Shown here: positions 16,309 through 27,767 of the stretch, piece by piece
How positions within the stretch are numbered: position 1 is the first letter of the stretch
Layout of the letters: each line of letters opens with the position of its first letter
Assembly: GCA_021234535.1 (NCBI GenBank)
Contig: CM037839.1
Coordinates: 28,783,475 to 28,847,474 of the forward strand
DNA from: Stichopus chloronotus
Lineage: Eukaryota; Echinodermata; Holothuroidea; Aspidochirotida; Stichopodidae
Reading direction: 5' to 3'
DNA length: 64,000 bases
Translations under genes and position numbers: made by a program
Notes under the pieces: model-generated
The model's input: the letters and a program-made list of their open reading frames with translations, nothing else
What the model was told of the DNA's origin: nothing
The model's database searches: none

Positions 16309-19300
16309 CTACAGGAAACAGATGCTTTCAGTGAAATACATGTTCTTGTTACATTTTTAATATATATATATATGCTGTCCACTCACTGTTAGACATGTAT
16401 TATTGTTTACTCCAAAACTAACCAATATTCCTCAACATAATATTCATGGTTATTTGCTGCAGTACACATGATTTCTCATCTGTGCTGCTAAAGCAAGAGA
16501 AATGTTTGTAACATTGCATTTGCTGCCTATCCAGTTTAAATGTTGTGCAAGAAAACACATTGAACCCCCTATAGGATTAGTGTTATTAGGTTAGTGTGCC
16601 ATAAATCTGACAACTTTGATGAGGTCATAGCAACTGGTACACGATATATGCGACAAATGGAATTCTTAGTTACAGTTCCTGAGAGATTTACTAATGGCAG
16701 TTGGCTATTATACCTAACCGATACTGTACAGTGAGTGTATATCAAATGGAGTAAGAAGACCATGTGGTGAAAGTGATTACCCTCACTTAGTGGACAATGT
16801 CATTCATATTACTCCAACTACAGATGAGCTTGATACAGTGCTAGAAGCATTTTTCCATCGATAGAGTTGCATGCCAAAGAACAGATATGTGTTATGAGAC
16901 ATTTTGGAAGGTGCATGGATGTTGCTTAATGTCTGATAGTTCCTCAAAGAAGCAAGTTCAGTACTGAAAATGAATTGGCCAAACCTCAAGTTAATAATTG
17001 ATATCATAATTTGTAACATTTGCCTGTATTTTATGGGTGTGCATCGCTCTGAAGCAACGCCTTATTTATAGTTTTAATAGCTGTAAAGAAGCGGTCATAA
17101 AAGCTTCAGGGAGCTTGGTTATTAAGTAAGTTTAAAATGTCATCTCCTTGATCCAGTAGACAATGAAGCTGATTGTATCACCTATCACTTACCATTCTCA
17201 CGATAACCTGCAGTCAAAGGTGTTTTCTACTTTGTACTTTTGTTTTATCGTTTTGATCGAAGTGCTCGGTAGCGTATCCAAAGAGTACAGAGACTGCTTA
17301 TATGCAGTTGGAATGCTTTTATCTCAGGGAATACTGTTGCTGTCACCAAGGTAACCTGAGAGTGGATTGGCATCCCATTAATCAGGTATCACAAGTGAGG
17401 TAATGCGGAGAGTCCTGAGGAATGGCTTGACAGCTCTTGTCTCCACACTCTAGAAAAACATGAGACTCTGTATTCAATTTAAAAGCAGAAGCATGGCATG
17501 GTGCTTTTAGTCAGTTTAAAACCTTTTCCAACGGCAGAATTTACTGTAGAATGAAATCCAATGGAAATGAAGAAAATCGCAAGAAACATCTCTGAGCCAA
17601 GTATAATGTGATGCATACAGGATGACTGATTAAAACTGAGATTGCTGTTGTGCATAATGAGGCCAACTTGCATATAAAGTACACTTCTATTAAAACAAAG
17701 TGCAATTAGAGCAACTTTGCTGAAGTTACATAATTTACGTATTGCAGTACAGAACTCGACATATCATGACTCTTTCAGGTACATGATGGATTCACATCGT
17801 AGACATATACTTACCCCTTGCCACACTACTGCATCAGTTTGACCTATGATTATCATTTCAATTTGTTTTACACTTCTTGGACACATGATGCAGTTTTAGT
17901 TACCAAACTCTCTGGCTGTATGATTTACCCTCAGTGTCACATTGCGGTCACTTGATCCAGTTCAATTGCTGTGTACTTACTGGTAAACATAACCGTGTGA
18001 GGTCAGTTACCATGTTGTCAAATCATTCACTTGTAAACATTACGATCATGCAATGTGAGTTCATTTCTTCTGGGTCATCATTTATCTTGCTTTGTGGCTG
18101 TAAGCTCTCTTTGTTATGTGTATTGAAGTATATGCTCCTTCTAGAATGTGTAAACTTGCTCATGCAAGCATTTTAAATTAATAACTTTGGATATCTATAT
18201 AACAGAAAGCATCAATGTAACATATAACATCAACTTGTGTGACATTGATGTTTCCATTGACATGAATTATGTTACATGGATTCAAAAATGCTGTTAGATT
18301 CATATGTTATAAATACACATGGTATTAGAAATCTGAAAGTGTGGTTGATATGTTGACTAAGGTTCATACACAGTCAATCATTTGTAGAGAGCTGCATGTG
18401 GCTGAGTTTTTGACTAAGGGCATACATAAGTGATCAAGAGAAGTGAATATCAAAATATGTATTAGCAATCTAATTGTCATTTGCATGATCGTTTCTATCA
18501 TAGCTTAATGCAATTATTGTAACCAGCGTACAATTCATGGGTCTGTTGCACTGTTATAGGATTTAGTGTATGAAAACTGAAAAAGTATAGTCCAGACAAT
18601 ATTCAAATATTCTTGTAAATCCTTAAAATAAACATGGCAACAACACTCAATCCGCTCTGAGTCTTTGTGTACAGACACAGATCGTTTGAATTGGCCAAAA
18701 GTTTTGAATAGGCCGACCAAGCCTGTGACATTGAAGTTGCACAGAAACTAAAACGAATAAAACCTGTGTGCGACTTTCTTGCCATCGTGCCATGATCATT
18801 CATGAATAATTCATGAGGCTGTCTGGAATGTTTCTTATTGGAACATGTGTTGCAAAATGCAAATTCCATATTTTTTGGACCAATTGGGTATTTGCTTTAA
18901 CCAGAAAATGCCTTGTTTAATCTCTACAGAATATTTCCCATTTGTGAACGACGTTTAGAGATGACGTTGGACTATTCTTTTAACGTTAGATGTTAGATTC
19001 AACCTTAGTCGGTTGTCATGACACATGTGTAAATTGGTATCGTCTTTTCTCAGAATATGTGAAATCTACTTGTGATCACTATAAACATGGTTTAACTCGT
19101 GAAGATGTGTTCTTTTATTTCTTAATCCTGCATTACAAAAAAAAGTCCCTGAACATTTCAGTTACAGAATTGTTTCACTGACCCGATTCAGATCAAAGCT
19201 GTTTTGATATCTCCCTTTTATGGTTCTGGGATCTCATTCTGTACTTGTATCCTTTGAGTTTAGAAAGTCCCTGTATCCTTTGAGTTTACAAATGAAAATC

Positions 19301-20759
19301 AGAAAAAAATGCACAAGAATAAAGCCTAGAGCTGGATCCTTGGAATGTCCTTCCCCCCTCATATTTGTACTCCAACTGCACCTTGAGCTGTTAGTTTTTT
19401 TTACATGACACGTTTTTTGCCATTTATTTGTGTGCAAGAGTATAGGAGAGTTGATTTGTTCATGAAGTGATATTTTCTTGCTTCTGTGTGTCATACATAG
19501 TGTGGTGAGACTGTTCATAGTCTTATGCTACATGAAGTAACACCTTCAGAGACTACCTTCCTACATACAACAGCCTATTTGGATTAGTTGACTCTTGCAC
19601 TATCATTGTGTTGATTAGCTTATTGTGAGATCAATATACCCTTGTGGTTTAATCAGCTTATATTCCTCACACACACACAAACATACAGCATACACCATTA
19701 CTGGGAGATGAGACTGCATGCATCCTGCCTTTGTGTCTGTTGTCATTATCTATCCTTCCGTCAGCTGCAAGATGAAAGCAGAGGCCTGCTAGGTTTGAAT
19801 AGATTTCATGCAACATTCCAAGAACCAGCTTCTGGGGGTGGTGAAAAACATCAGTGCCTACTGGACTGTGCAATACGGAGAAGTGTTAACTGTTAAGAGA
19901 TTATGAAGGTTACAGCTTTGATGTTGCATTAACTTTATAGCTGGAAATTTGGCTGCCCCTTTATCCTTTATGCTTTGCATTCGCCACAGTTTGATTAATA
20001 TGAGTACTTTACAAAGGAAGACAGTTAATGAATGGATGTGTGAAGGCTGAGATAATTCATAGTGATGGTGTAGTTTTTGACTGTATTGTATGTTATTGTG
20101 CTAGATAAAAGGAATGCCTGTATGACCTTTTGGTATTACTGGCATTTGTGTGTGTAATGTTCATTTATATTGCAAACCTCTGATATTTCAATCAGAGAGG
20201 CTCAGACAGGCTGAGACTGATCATGTATTTTGCCCATATTGGTGTGCAACATTGTCACAAGTTAAGTTTGTTGTGCAGGTTACTAGGTCACAGGTCATTT
20301 AAGTTCAAAGTGACTGTTAGTCAACAGTGTCACAGTAGTTGAAAGGCATCACAGTAGAGTCAGTTTGCAGGTCCATGGAAAGTGCATCTTTTTCTCACAT
20401 GTATCTTATGCATGATGTTTTGTGACAAATTTGCATTGTGGAATACTGTACTTTCTGTTTCAGAAAAGCTGAGCTTTTTTGGAAAGTGGTAGGTCGCTGC
20501 TTTTTGAAAACATAGGCTATCAAAATTATTCACAGTTATTAAGTAGACACTGAAGATTGTTTCCAGTAAGTTGATCATGAAAAGTATCTAAGGATTATTA
20601 ATAATTATAATAAACTAGATTTATATAGCACTATTCCAGAAAAAAAAAAACTGCACATGTTGCATTACAGAAAAGAGAGGAGTAACAAATAAAATGACAA
20701 TGAAAGAAGTGAGAATTAAAAAGCTCTTGAAGGTGGCAGTTAATCTGAACATTTTGAGA

Positions 20760-21470
20760 TTTTTTATATTCCTTGTTGAAGGTAGGCAAGGAATCTATGC
20801 AGTCATGATGGTGTGTGTGTGATGCTTTGGCCTGTAGACACGATATCTACAGAAGGGAAAGGTGCTTGAACGTCAAAGCCTCTTGTGAATAGATGATCCC
20901 TTTTGTTTTTCATGGAGGTCCATGGAGTTCAAAGATCATTTGAGGTCACCAGAGCGCAAAGTATGAAGGTCTACTGAGGAAAATAACTGAATGTTATGAT
21001 TAGATGATCTCTGTCATTTTTTATGTAGGTCAAAGGTCATTTGAGTTCATAGCTTGAAAACCTTGTGAACACATTATCTCAAGTTCGAAGGAAAGGTGTT
21101 TGAACTTTAAAGTGGATGTGTAGGTACTCCATAATGAGTAGATGATTCCTATTGTATTTCAGTGAGGTCAAAAGGTCAGAGGTAAAAGTGTGAAAATGTT
21201 TTGATCAAGGTATCTCAGCAACTGAATGTTAGCTAGATCTTCAAACTGTGAAGATTGATGATACCTCATGAGTAGATGATTGTTGTCTTTTTTCATGGAG
21301 TTCAAATGTCATGTGAAGTCAATAGAGGTCATACAGTAGTTTGAATTCTGGTAGACACAGAATCTCAAGAAGGGTCAGGTGCTTGAACTTCTAATTGGTA
21401 TGCTTAGTACAGTATTATGATTTGTTCGCATGCAAATTGGCAAGGAATCATGTCATTTGACTTTCTGGTT
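20760..21470 (+). repeat. Half-site repeat family, copy B
   Basis: Starts with a hairpin (ATTCCTTG at 20769-20776 with CAAGGAAT at 20788-20795), then GTGTGTGTG, then about four diverged units. DR1 at 21027-21039; a two-base-spaced variant near 21165. Units carry 'GAGTAGATGAT' and 'CATGGAGGTC' phrases shared with copy F, so B and F form a subfamily. Confidence 0.8.
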
Positions 21471-23309
21471 TGTTTACCTTATTACGTTTAATCATGTTGG
21501 TGAGTCAGGTTAACCTAAGTTTCCTTTGATTCCATTTCAAGGTGGTACTTAAATTCCAGTTAGTGACAAGTTACCTACTTACTGTTAACGTGTCTGGAGT
21601 GTAGACATAGTGCATGTAAGGTTGAGGGCCTACTGTAAAACCACTGTGTGTAATAGATCTGTGAATTTGATTCCCTTTATGTAACTCCTGAATCACAACT
21701 TTTACTCAGGGCATGGTAGTGTGTTTTAAAACATACTATGATAAATGGCTGGTATTGACTACAACTATCATTCACTAACCTTTGCTTTAACAGAATGCCA
21801 ACAACAATTTGGGTATGTAACATTTCTCTGGAAGAGTTAGCCTAGGTTTTATTGAATACTTTTATTCACGTCATACTGTACTCCTGTGTTGACCATAGCA
21901 AAGCAGGAAGGGGTTGGGTGATTCTGTGCTTTAGGTGAAGGTTATGATGAAGAAGCTGGTTAAAGATCTGGCCAATAGCTGAAAATATTTATAGAGTTTC
22001 CTTGTCTATCATGAAGGCCCAGTACATACCAGTTGGGGCTGTACAGTATGTGGTTCAAGGTGTGCCGTCAGGAAAGCTACTGTATGAAGAAACCAATGAT
22101 CATGTGGGAAAATATATTGGACGTGCTGGACCCATTACCATCGCATTTGAAAAAAGTGCTCTTTGTAATTTAAGGTAGCAGTGGTAAAGCACGTACCAAC
22201 ACTAAAACACTCTGAGCCGTCTAGGACTCTCTGAATTGTAGATTGCTATTCAGATATCAGCCTGTCAGGGTACAGTCATGAATACTCAGTCTTCTTGAAA
22301 GGTGTGAAACAATCTTTCTGTTGGTATAACAACCCCCCACCATCAGCATTGTTCAACACCCAACACAGCCCACATTTCAAACTACAGCACAGATGTTTTT
22401 AAATTTGTTCTGGCTCTGAATGTCTCAGTCCGACAATAGAATATTGCAGGTAAAAGTATGCAGTCAAGACACCATTGTGCAACACCATACTAACAATTAT
22501 ATGAAACATTCAGATGCACAGGATCAAAACATTGGCCGACTACTGCATGAACTGACCGCACGTCATTGTTGGCAACTCCTGACTGCATATCGCTGCAATG
22601 TCAAAGACAAAGACTGAAGATTTCAACTTTATATCAGATGGGACGTGTAATCTTGTCGGATACAGCTAGGAAAATTACAGTAGCTGCATGTAAGAAACAA
22701 TTAAATGCTGGCTGTTCCATCTAGTTTGAAGCCCAGTTTTGATTTGCAATTAATATTACCCTTAGGAATGAAGACCATTCAGATGTGTTGTTGAAAATTT
22801 TAGTACCATATAGCTTTGATTAGTTTGGTTTCAAATGCAATATTAATTGTGGCTAGTTTTTTGCCCCTGTGAAACTTAAGCCATAAACAAAAGCTGGGTT
22901 TCCCATGCTTAAAATCACATGGACAGTGAAAATCATAGTAAACTTTGAATCATTATAAAGGAATGTAGGTGGTGTTAACTTACTATGATGTATTGCCAGT
23001 GACTATTGAGTAACATTGTAAAGTGTTGTTTGCTGTTACTGCTTTTAGTGAAATTTTACAGATTTTTGTTCCCTTACTTCCTCTGTAGCAATTTTTCCAC
23101 TTTTTTCTCAGATTTTAAATGTCTTTGTATTTCCGTCTGTGAGTAATGTGGATTTCTCGCCAACTGGGTTCAGATAGGTTGGAAGCTTCTTGTTAATTTC
23201 CCATTCTGTGGGCTGTTCAGTGGAATGTGCCAGCGTGGAGTTAAACTGTAGGCCATTTCTGTATTGTTCCTACTTTCGTGAGAGCCTATAATCATCACTA
23301 TCAGTTTTT

Positions 23310-24125
23310 GGTTTCGATGATAATCGTAACCTATGTAATCATGCATGAGTGTGTATGTGTGTGTGTGTGTATGTATGTATGTTTGTGACACCCTACCTTG
23401 TAAACACGTTATCTCAAGAAGGGAAGCTTGGACAGATCTCATACTTGGTATGTAGGTGTACCACATTGAGTAGAAGAAGCCTATGGTTTTTGGTGGAGGT
23501 CAAAGGTCATTTGGGGTCAACAGGGGTCAAATTGTGAAAACCTTGTAAACACGATATCTCAAGAAGGAAAGCTTGGACAAATCTCATATTTGTTATGTAG
23601 ATGTACCACATTGAGTAGAAGAACCCTATTGTTTTTGGTGGAGGTCAAAGGTCACTTGGGGTCAACAGGGGTCAAATTGTGAAAACCTTGTAAACACGAT
23701 ATCTCAAGAAGGGAAGCTTGGACAGATCTCATAATTGGTATGTAGGTGTATAACATTGAGTAGAAGAACCCTATTGTTTTTGGTGGAGGTCAAAGGTCAT
23801 TTGAGGTCAACAGGGGTCAAATTGTGAAAACCTTGTAAACACGATATTTCAAGAAGGGAAGCTTGGACAAATGTCTTATGTAGTGCGTTTGTGTACCACA
23901 TTGAGTACAACATCTGTATTGATTCTGGTGGAGGTCAAAGGTCATTTGAGGTCAACAGGGGTCAGGTTGTGAAAACCTTGTAAACACAATATCTCAAGAA
24001 GGAAGCTTGGACAGATGTCACATGAAGTATGTAGGTGTATCTTATAGAGCACAAGAATGCAATGTTTTTAATGGCAGTCAAGGGTCATTGAGGTCAATAA
24101 GGGTCAAAGTGTGAAAACCTTGCAA
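23310..24125 (+). repeat. Half-site repeat family, copy C (best array)
   Basis: Begins with the near-palindrome GGTTTCGAT-GATA-ATCGTAACC (23311-23332), then a GT/ATGT microsatellite (23349-23385), then about five tandem units. AGGTCAAAGGTCA occurs at 23497, 23642, 23787 and 23932, exactly 145 bp apart; a decayed fifth is at 24075. Units also share AACCTTGTAAACACGATATC and AAGGGAAGCTTGGACAGAT. Internal identity is high, so this array is younger than the other copies. Confidence 0.92.
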
Positions 24126-24661
24126 ATAAACTGGGACGATTTACTGGTATGCGTGGGCATGGCATTGACACCTACACTTACAATAACAGAATTAACAGCT
24201 AACATTTTAGTAAAAAGAAAAAAACTTGTTGACAATGGAACATCAAAATAAGTAGCAATGTTTGTCAGACATAAAAACAAAAGCAAAGTGCGAGACTGAG
24301 GAGTATCCGAAGTATTGCACACTTACCTAGAAAAACAGTTGAAAGGCCGATATGGCTACTTCCCACCATATTAGATTCATCTGAATAACTAAAAGAGGAG
24401 TGAATTGCATGCATGTTTCCATTTCGTTACTACAAATTGGAAAACATTCGTGTTGGTGAAACACGGAGTAACATTTTCCCCGTAATTACTGCCAAAAAGA
24501 AAGCTTAGTTGTATAAGTGGGGGAAAAAAATAGCTAAATAATGTTTTCACAGGTCTACAGTCTTGAGCCCATCTCTGTATACCATTTCCCTATACTGCAG
24601 TCAGTTGCACACCTGTCTGTTTCGTGAACATTGCCTAGAATGATAGATTCGTCTCAAGTAG

Positions 24662-24767
24662 ATACTGCCTATGTAAGTAGCCGACACACGTACACATACA
24701 GTACATCGCGTACGCAAGGCAGTATGGCCAGAACAGGGAGTTGCTATTGTCAAATAGCAACTCCCTG
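24662..24767. repeat. Two adjacent inverted repeats (hairpins)
   Basis: First: ATACTGCCT (24662-24670) and AGGCAGTAT (24717-24725), perfect over 9 bp with a 46 bp loop. Second: CAGGGAGTTGCTATT (24734-24748) and AATAGCAACTCCCTG (24753-24767), perfect over 15 bp with the 4-base loop GTCA. Confidence 0.9.
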
Positions 24768-25779
24768 GTCGGAACCAATGCTTACCCAGCGTATATTTCA
24801 AAGACAACTTTCTGTTGATGCAAACTGCGAGAGGTTTTATACTCCCTAAAGTAAGAGATTTCAGTCACAAAAACTACCGTTGGATCACACACGCTGTTCT
24901 GTTGTCTGTGTATACTTCGTACTGTAGTTACTATCACAATGCTTAGGAAAACATTGTATGTGGAATGTATAAAAAAAAATATCTCAATCGGTCAAAACTG
25001 CCAAAAACATTTGCATGGCATGTGCATAACACCCCAAACTAGCAATCCGCATCATTTTCGCAAATTTTAATTTGAAGGTTTCCTTCAAGGAGATATTTTG
25101 TTGTAGACTTTTGCTGTAGCCTAACATATATACGTAATACTGAGATAGATCCTAGCCAACACATGTATCACTGGTGCCCTACACTTACTGTACAGGAACA
25201 GCCTAGACTAAAATTTTCAAGTAAATTTTGCCCAAAAACTGTTTCAAAATGTGCTTTGTGTTGCCTGATATATTGCTAAGCTTATTTTGGGTCATCAGGA
25301 ACAGGATGGCATATTTTACACTAAAACTTTGCACATTAAACTTAAAAAAGAGTAGAGAAAATTTCACCATATATAACAGTGTTATGACAAACCAACACAT
25401 TTTCATAACTCCAACTCAATGCATTTGAGACCAAGCTCTGCTCAATCATATTGGCTTATAGCCACAGGGGATGGGTAAATAATTTACCAGCACTTCTAAA
25501 TGTAAACTTCCTAATATCTTCCATCCTCATCCCTCACCCAGCCCCACCCACCCACCCAATGTGTTTGGCACTTAATTTCTTCAAGTTAATGGTTGCATAT
25601 TGACACTCAGTGTATTTCGATTGCTCACAATTTTGAAAACAAATGCATACTTTTTCAGGGTTGTTACAGAATGTATCAGGTCTTAATTGATTGCAGAGTT
25701 AAAGTGATGAAGCGGATATTTTCCTGCCATTTAGGTATGGAGCAGCCATGTATACTGATATATGCGTAGTGCTCCTACC

Positions 25780-26395
25780 GACACAGCTTACTTGTAAACA
25801 GTTTATTGCAAGAAGCTTGGACAAACTTCACATTTGGTTTGTGAGTGTGTCACATTGATTACCAGATTCCTGTTGATTTTGGTGGAGGTCACAGGTCATT
25901 TGAGGTCAACAGGGGTCAAATTGTGAGAATATTGGAAGCACAATATTTCAAGAAGGAAAACTTATGGGCAGATCTCCTAATTAGACTGTAGGTTTATCTC
26001 ATTGAATTTACAAAAATTTTCGTTTTCTCTAGTGAAGGTCAAAGGTCGTTTGCGGTCAACAGGGTCACAGTGTGGAATTCTTGTAAACATATTATCTCAT
26101 GAAGGGAAGCTTGGACAGATGTAGTATTCAGTGTGTAGTTGTATCTCATTTAGCACAAGAACGTTAGTCTTTAATAGAGGTAGCAGGTTATTCCATGTCA
26201 GCAAGCATCAAATTGTGAACATGGAGGTACCTGTATGATCTCAAGAAAGGAAGCTTGTGCAGGTCTCACATACTTCATATGAAGCATATGTAGCTCAATG
26301 TGACATGTACTAATGCTATTATATCAGATTCCGCAAAAATATTCTTAATCAGATCATCGAAACTGCAATGCATTTCTGCATTCTGGTTTTCACAA
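25780..26395 (+). repeat. Half-site repeat family, copy D
   Basis: Three to four diverged units. DR1 variants AGGTCACAGGTCA (25886) and AGGTCAAAGGTCG (26036). Ends with ACTGCAATGCATTTCTGCAT then TCTGGTT, the same palindromic 3' end as copy A. Confidence 0.82.
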
Positions 26396-26908
26396 TGTGT
26401 TCAAATCATTACAATACTCAGCATAGAACTAGTGCTGCACATACAGTAGGTAGTCCAGAGAGATGAAACAAGCAAGTTCCAAACCGACTGGGCTACAGTA
26501 TTCCTCGCTAGTTGCTATTTATATCTCTACTGTAAATCCATAAACCACATCTATAAATAGAGTATATATAGCCCACTTGTGATAGTCTTGACAAGTTGGT
26601 ACCAGTCAATTGTATGTGGCATGTAATGCAAATATTTCAAAGTAGAGTGCTCTGTTGGTGGTATGGCCTAGTACTGTGCTTCTTGTTTACAGCTTGCCAT
26701 CACATCTGTCTTAACTACTTGTCTAGATGGTAAACACCAGCATGGTGTGGAATCTTCCTGAAGCAGAATGGCAGCTAACTTGAGTAATGTAACTTTCTAA
26801 GAGGTTCTATTAGTTTTGGTGGTATGGGCCACTCTAACTTGTGTCTGTGGAGGGACACTGCAGGATAATGTCACCAGTAGAGAGTAGTTATTTTGGTTTT
26901 TCATGCTC

Positions 26909-27286
26909 TTAAAGGGGCTCATTGAGTTGATATCAGTAAAGATTGCAGTGATCTTGAAGTATACAAACACATGACAATACTCACAATCAGCAAAATTAAT
27001 CAAGTTTCACATCCAATAGTTATATGAAAACAGTCAATTTTTTCGAATTTTTGACCGTTGCTTGCTCTGATTGTGTGCATGTGAATGTACTAATGTGAAA
27101 ATGTCTGGTCACAAAGTTTCAAAAACCAAATTTAATCGTTGGTTACTCACTCATTAATGTTTCATTACGTATGTAAAACTTTAGGATCCTTTTAGTTTGA
27201 CTGTTTGTCATTAGTATGTGAAGGAAACTTGACCGGTTTCGAAAAATTGAGTGAATTTCACAAAACAACTCAATGAGCCTCTTTAA
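26909..27286 (+). mobile_element. T2/Kolobok-like MITE, copy 1, 378 bp
   Basis: Flanked by TTAA on both sides. Terminal inverted repeats AAAGGGGCTCATTGAGTTG (left) and AAAGAGGCTCATTGAGTTG (right, reverse complement), 18 of 19 identical. With the flank the left end reads TTAAAGGGG, fitting the TTAAAGGRR ends reported for T2-type Kolobok elements. No transposase frame. Confidence 0.85.
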
Positions 27287-27412
27287 CCAAATAAACTGCA
27301 TCTGTGGTTTGCTTTTGAGCCTTTTCACTGGGTATTAAACATGACATGGTCAGTCAGTATTGGCCTTGAGGTCTGTATTGTAGATCACACAGTTTGTATG
27401 CTAACATAGTAT

Positions 27413-27767
27413 CGGCTCATTGAGCTGATGTGGCATATTTTGTGACCAGTTTGATTGACACTATTGCATGCTAATACCTCTAATTGGCATCATTAGCCAT
27501 GTACTTATTGATACAGTTGTTGGAAATGTGAGAAATTTAAGTTTTTTAATGAATAGGGATTGCCTTATTGAAAAGTGTCTGGTCACAGATTTCATGTAAC
27601 AAGTAATTTTTTATATAACACCATGATATTTCCTTCAGCTGCAGTATGTGTGAGAAGTACAGAATTTCTTAGTTTGACCAAGTATTTACCACCAACATGC
27701 TGTATGTGTAATACTCATTAGGTGTGACAAAATTTCATGATTTTTTTTTAACCAACTCAATGAGCCA
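27413..27767 (+). mobile_element. T2/Kolobok-like MITE, diverged copy 3
   Basis: Ends GGCTCATTGAGCTG (27414) and CAACTCAATGAGCC (27753-27766). Inside, AGTGTCTGGTCACAGATTTC corresponds to ATGTCTGGTCACAAAGTTTC of copy 1. TTAA flanks are no longer visible. It lies 127 bp after copy 1. Confidence 0.65.

Noticed and set aside
23400..24120. Regular direct repeats suggesting a CRISPR array
   Set aside because: The units are contiguous ~145 bp tandem copies with no unique spacers, in a eukaryotic intron.
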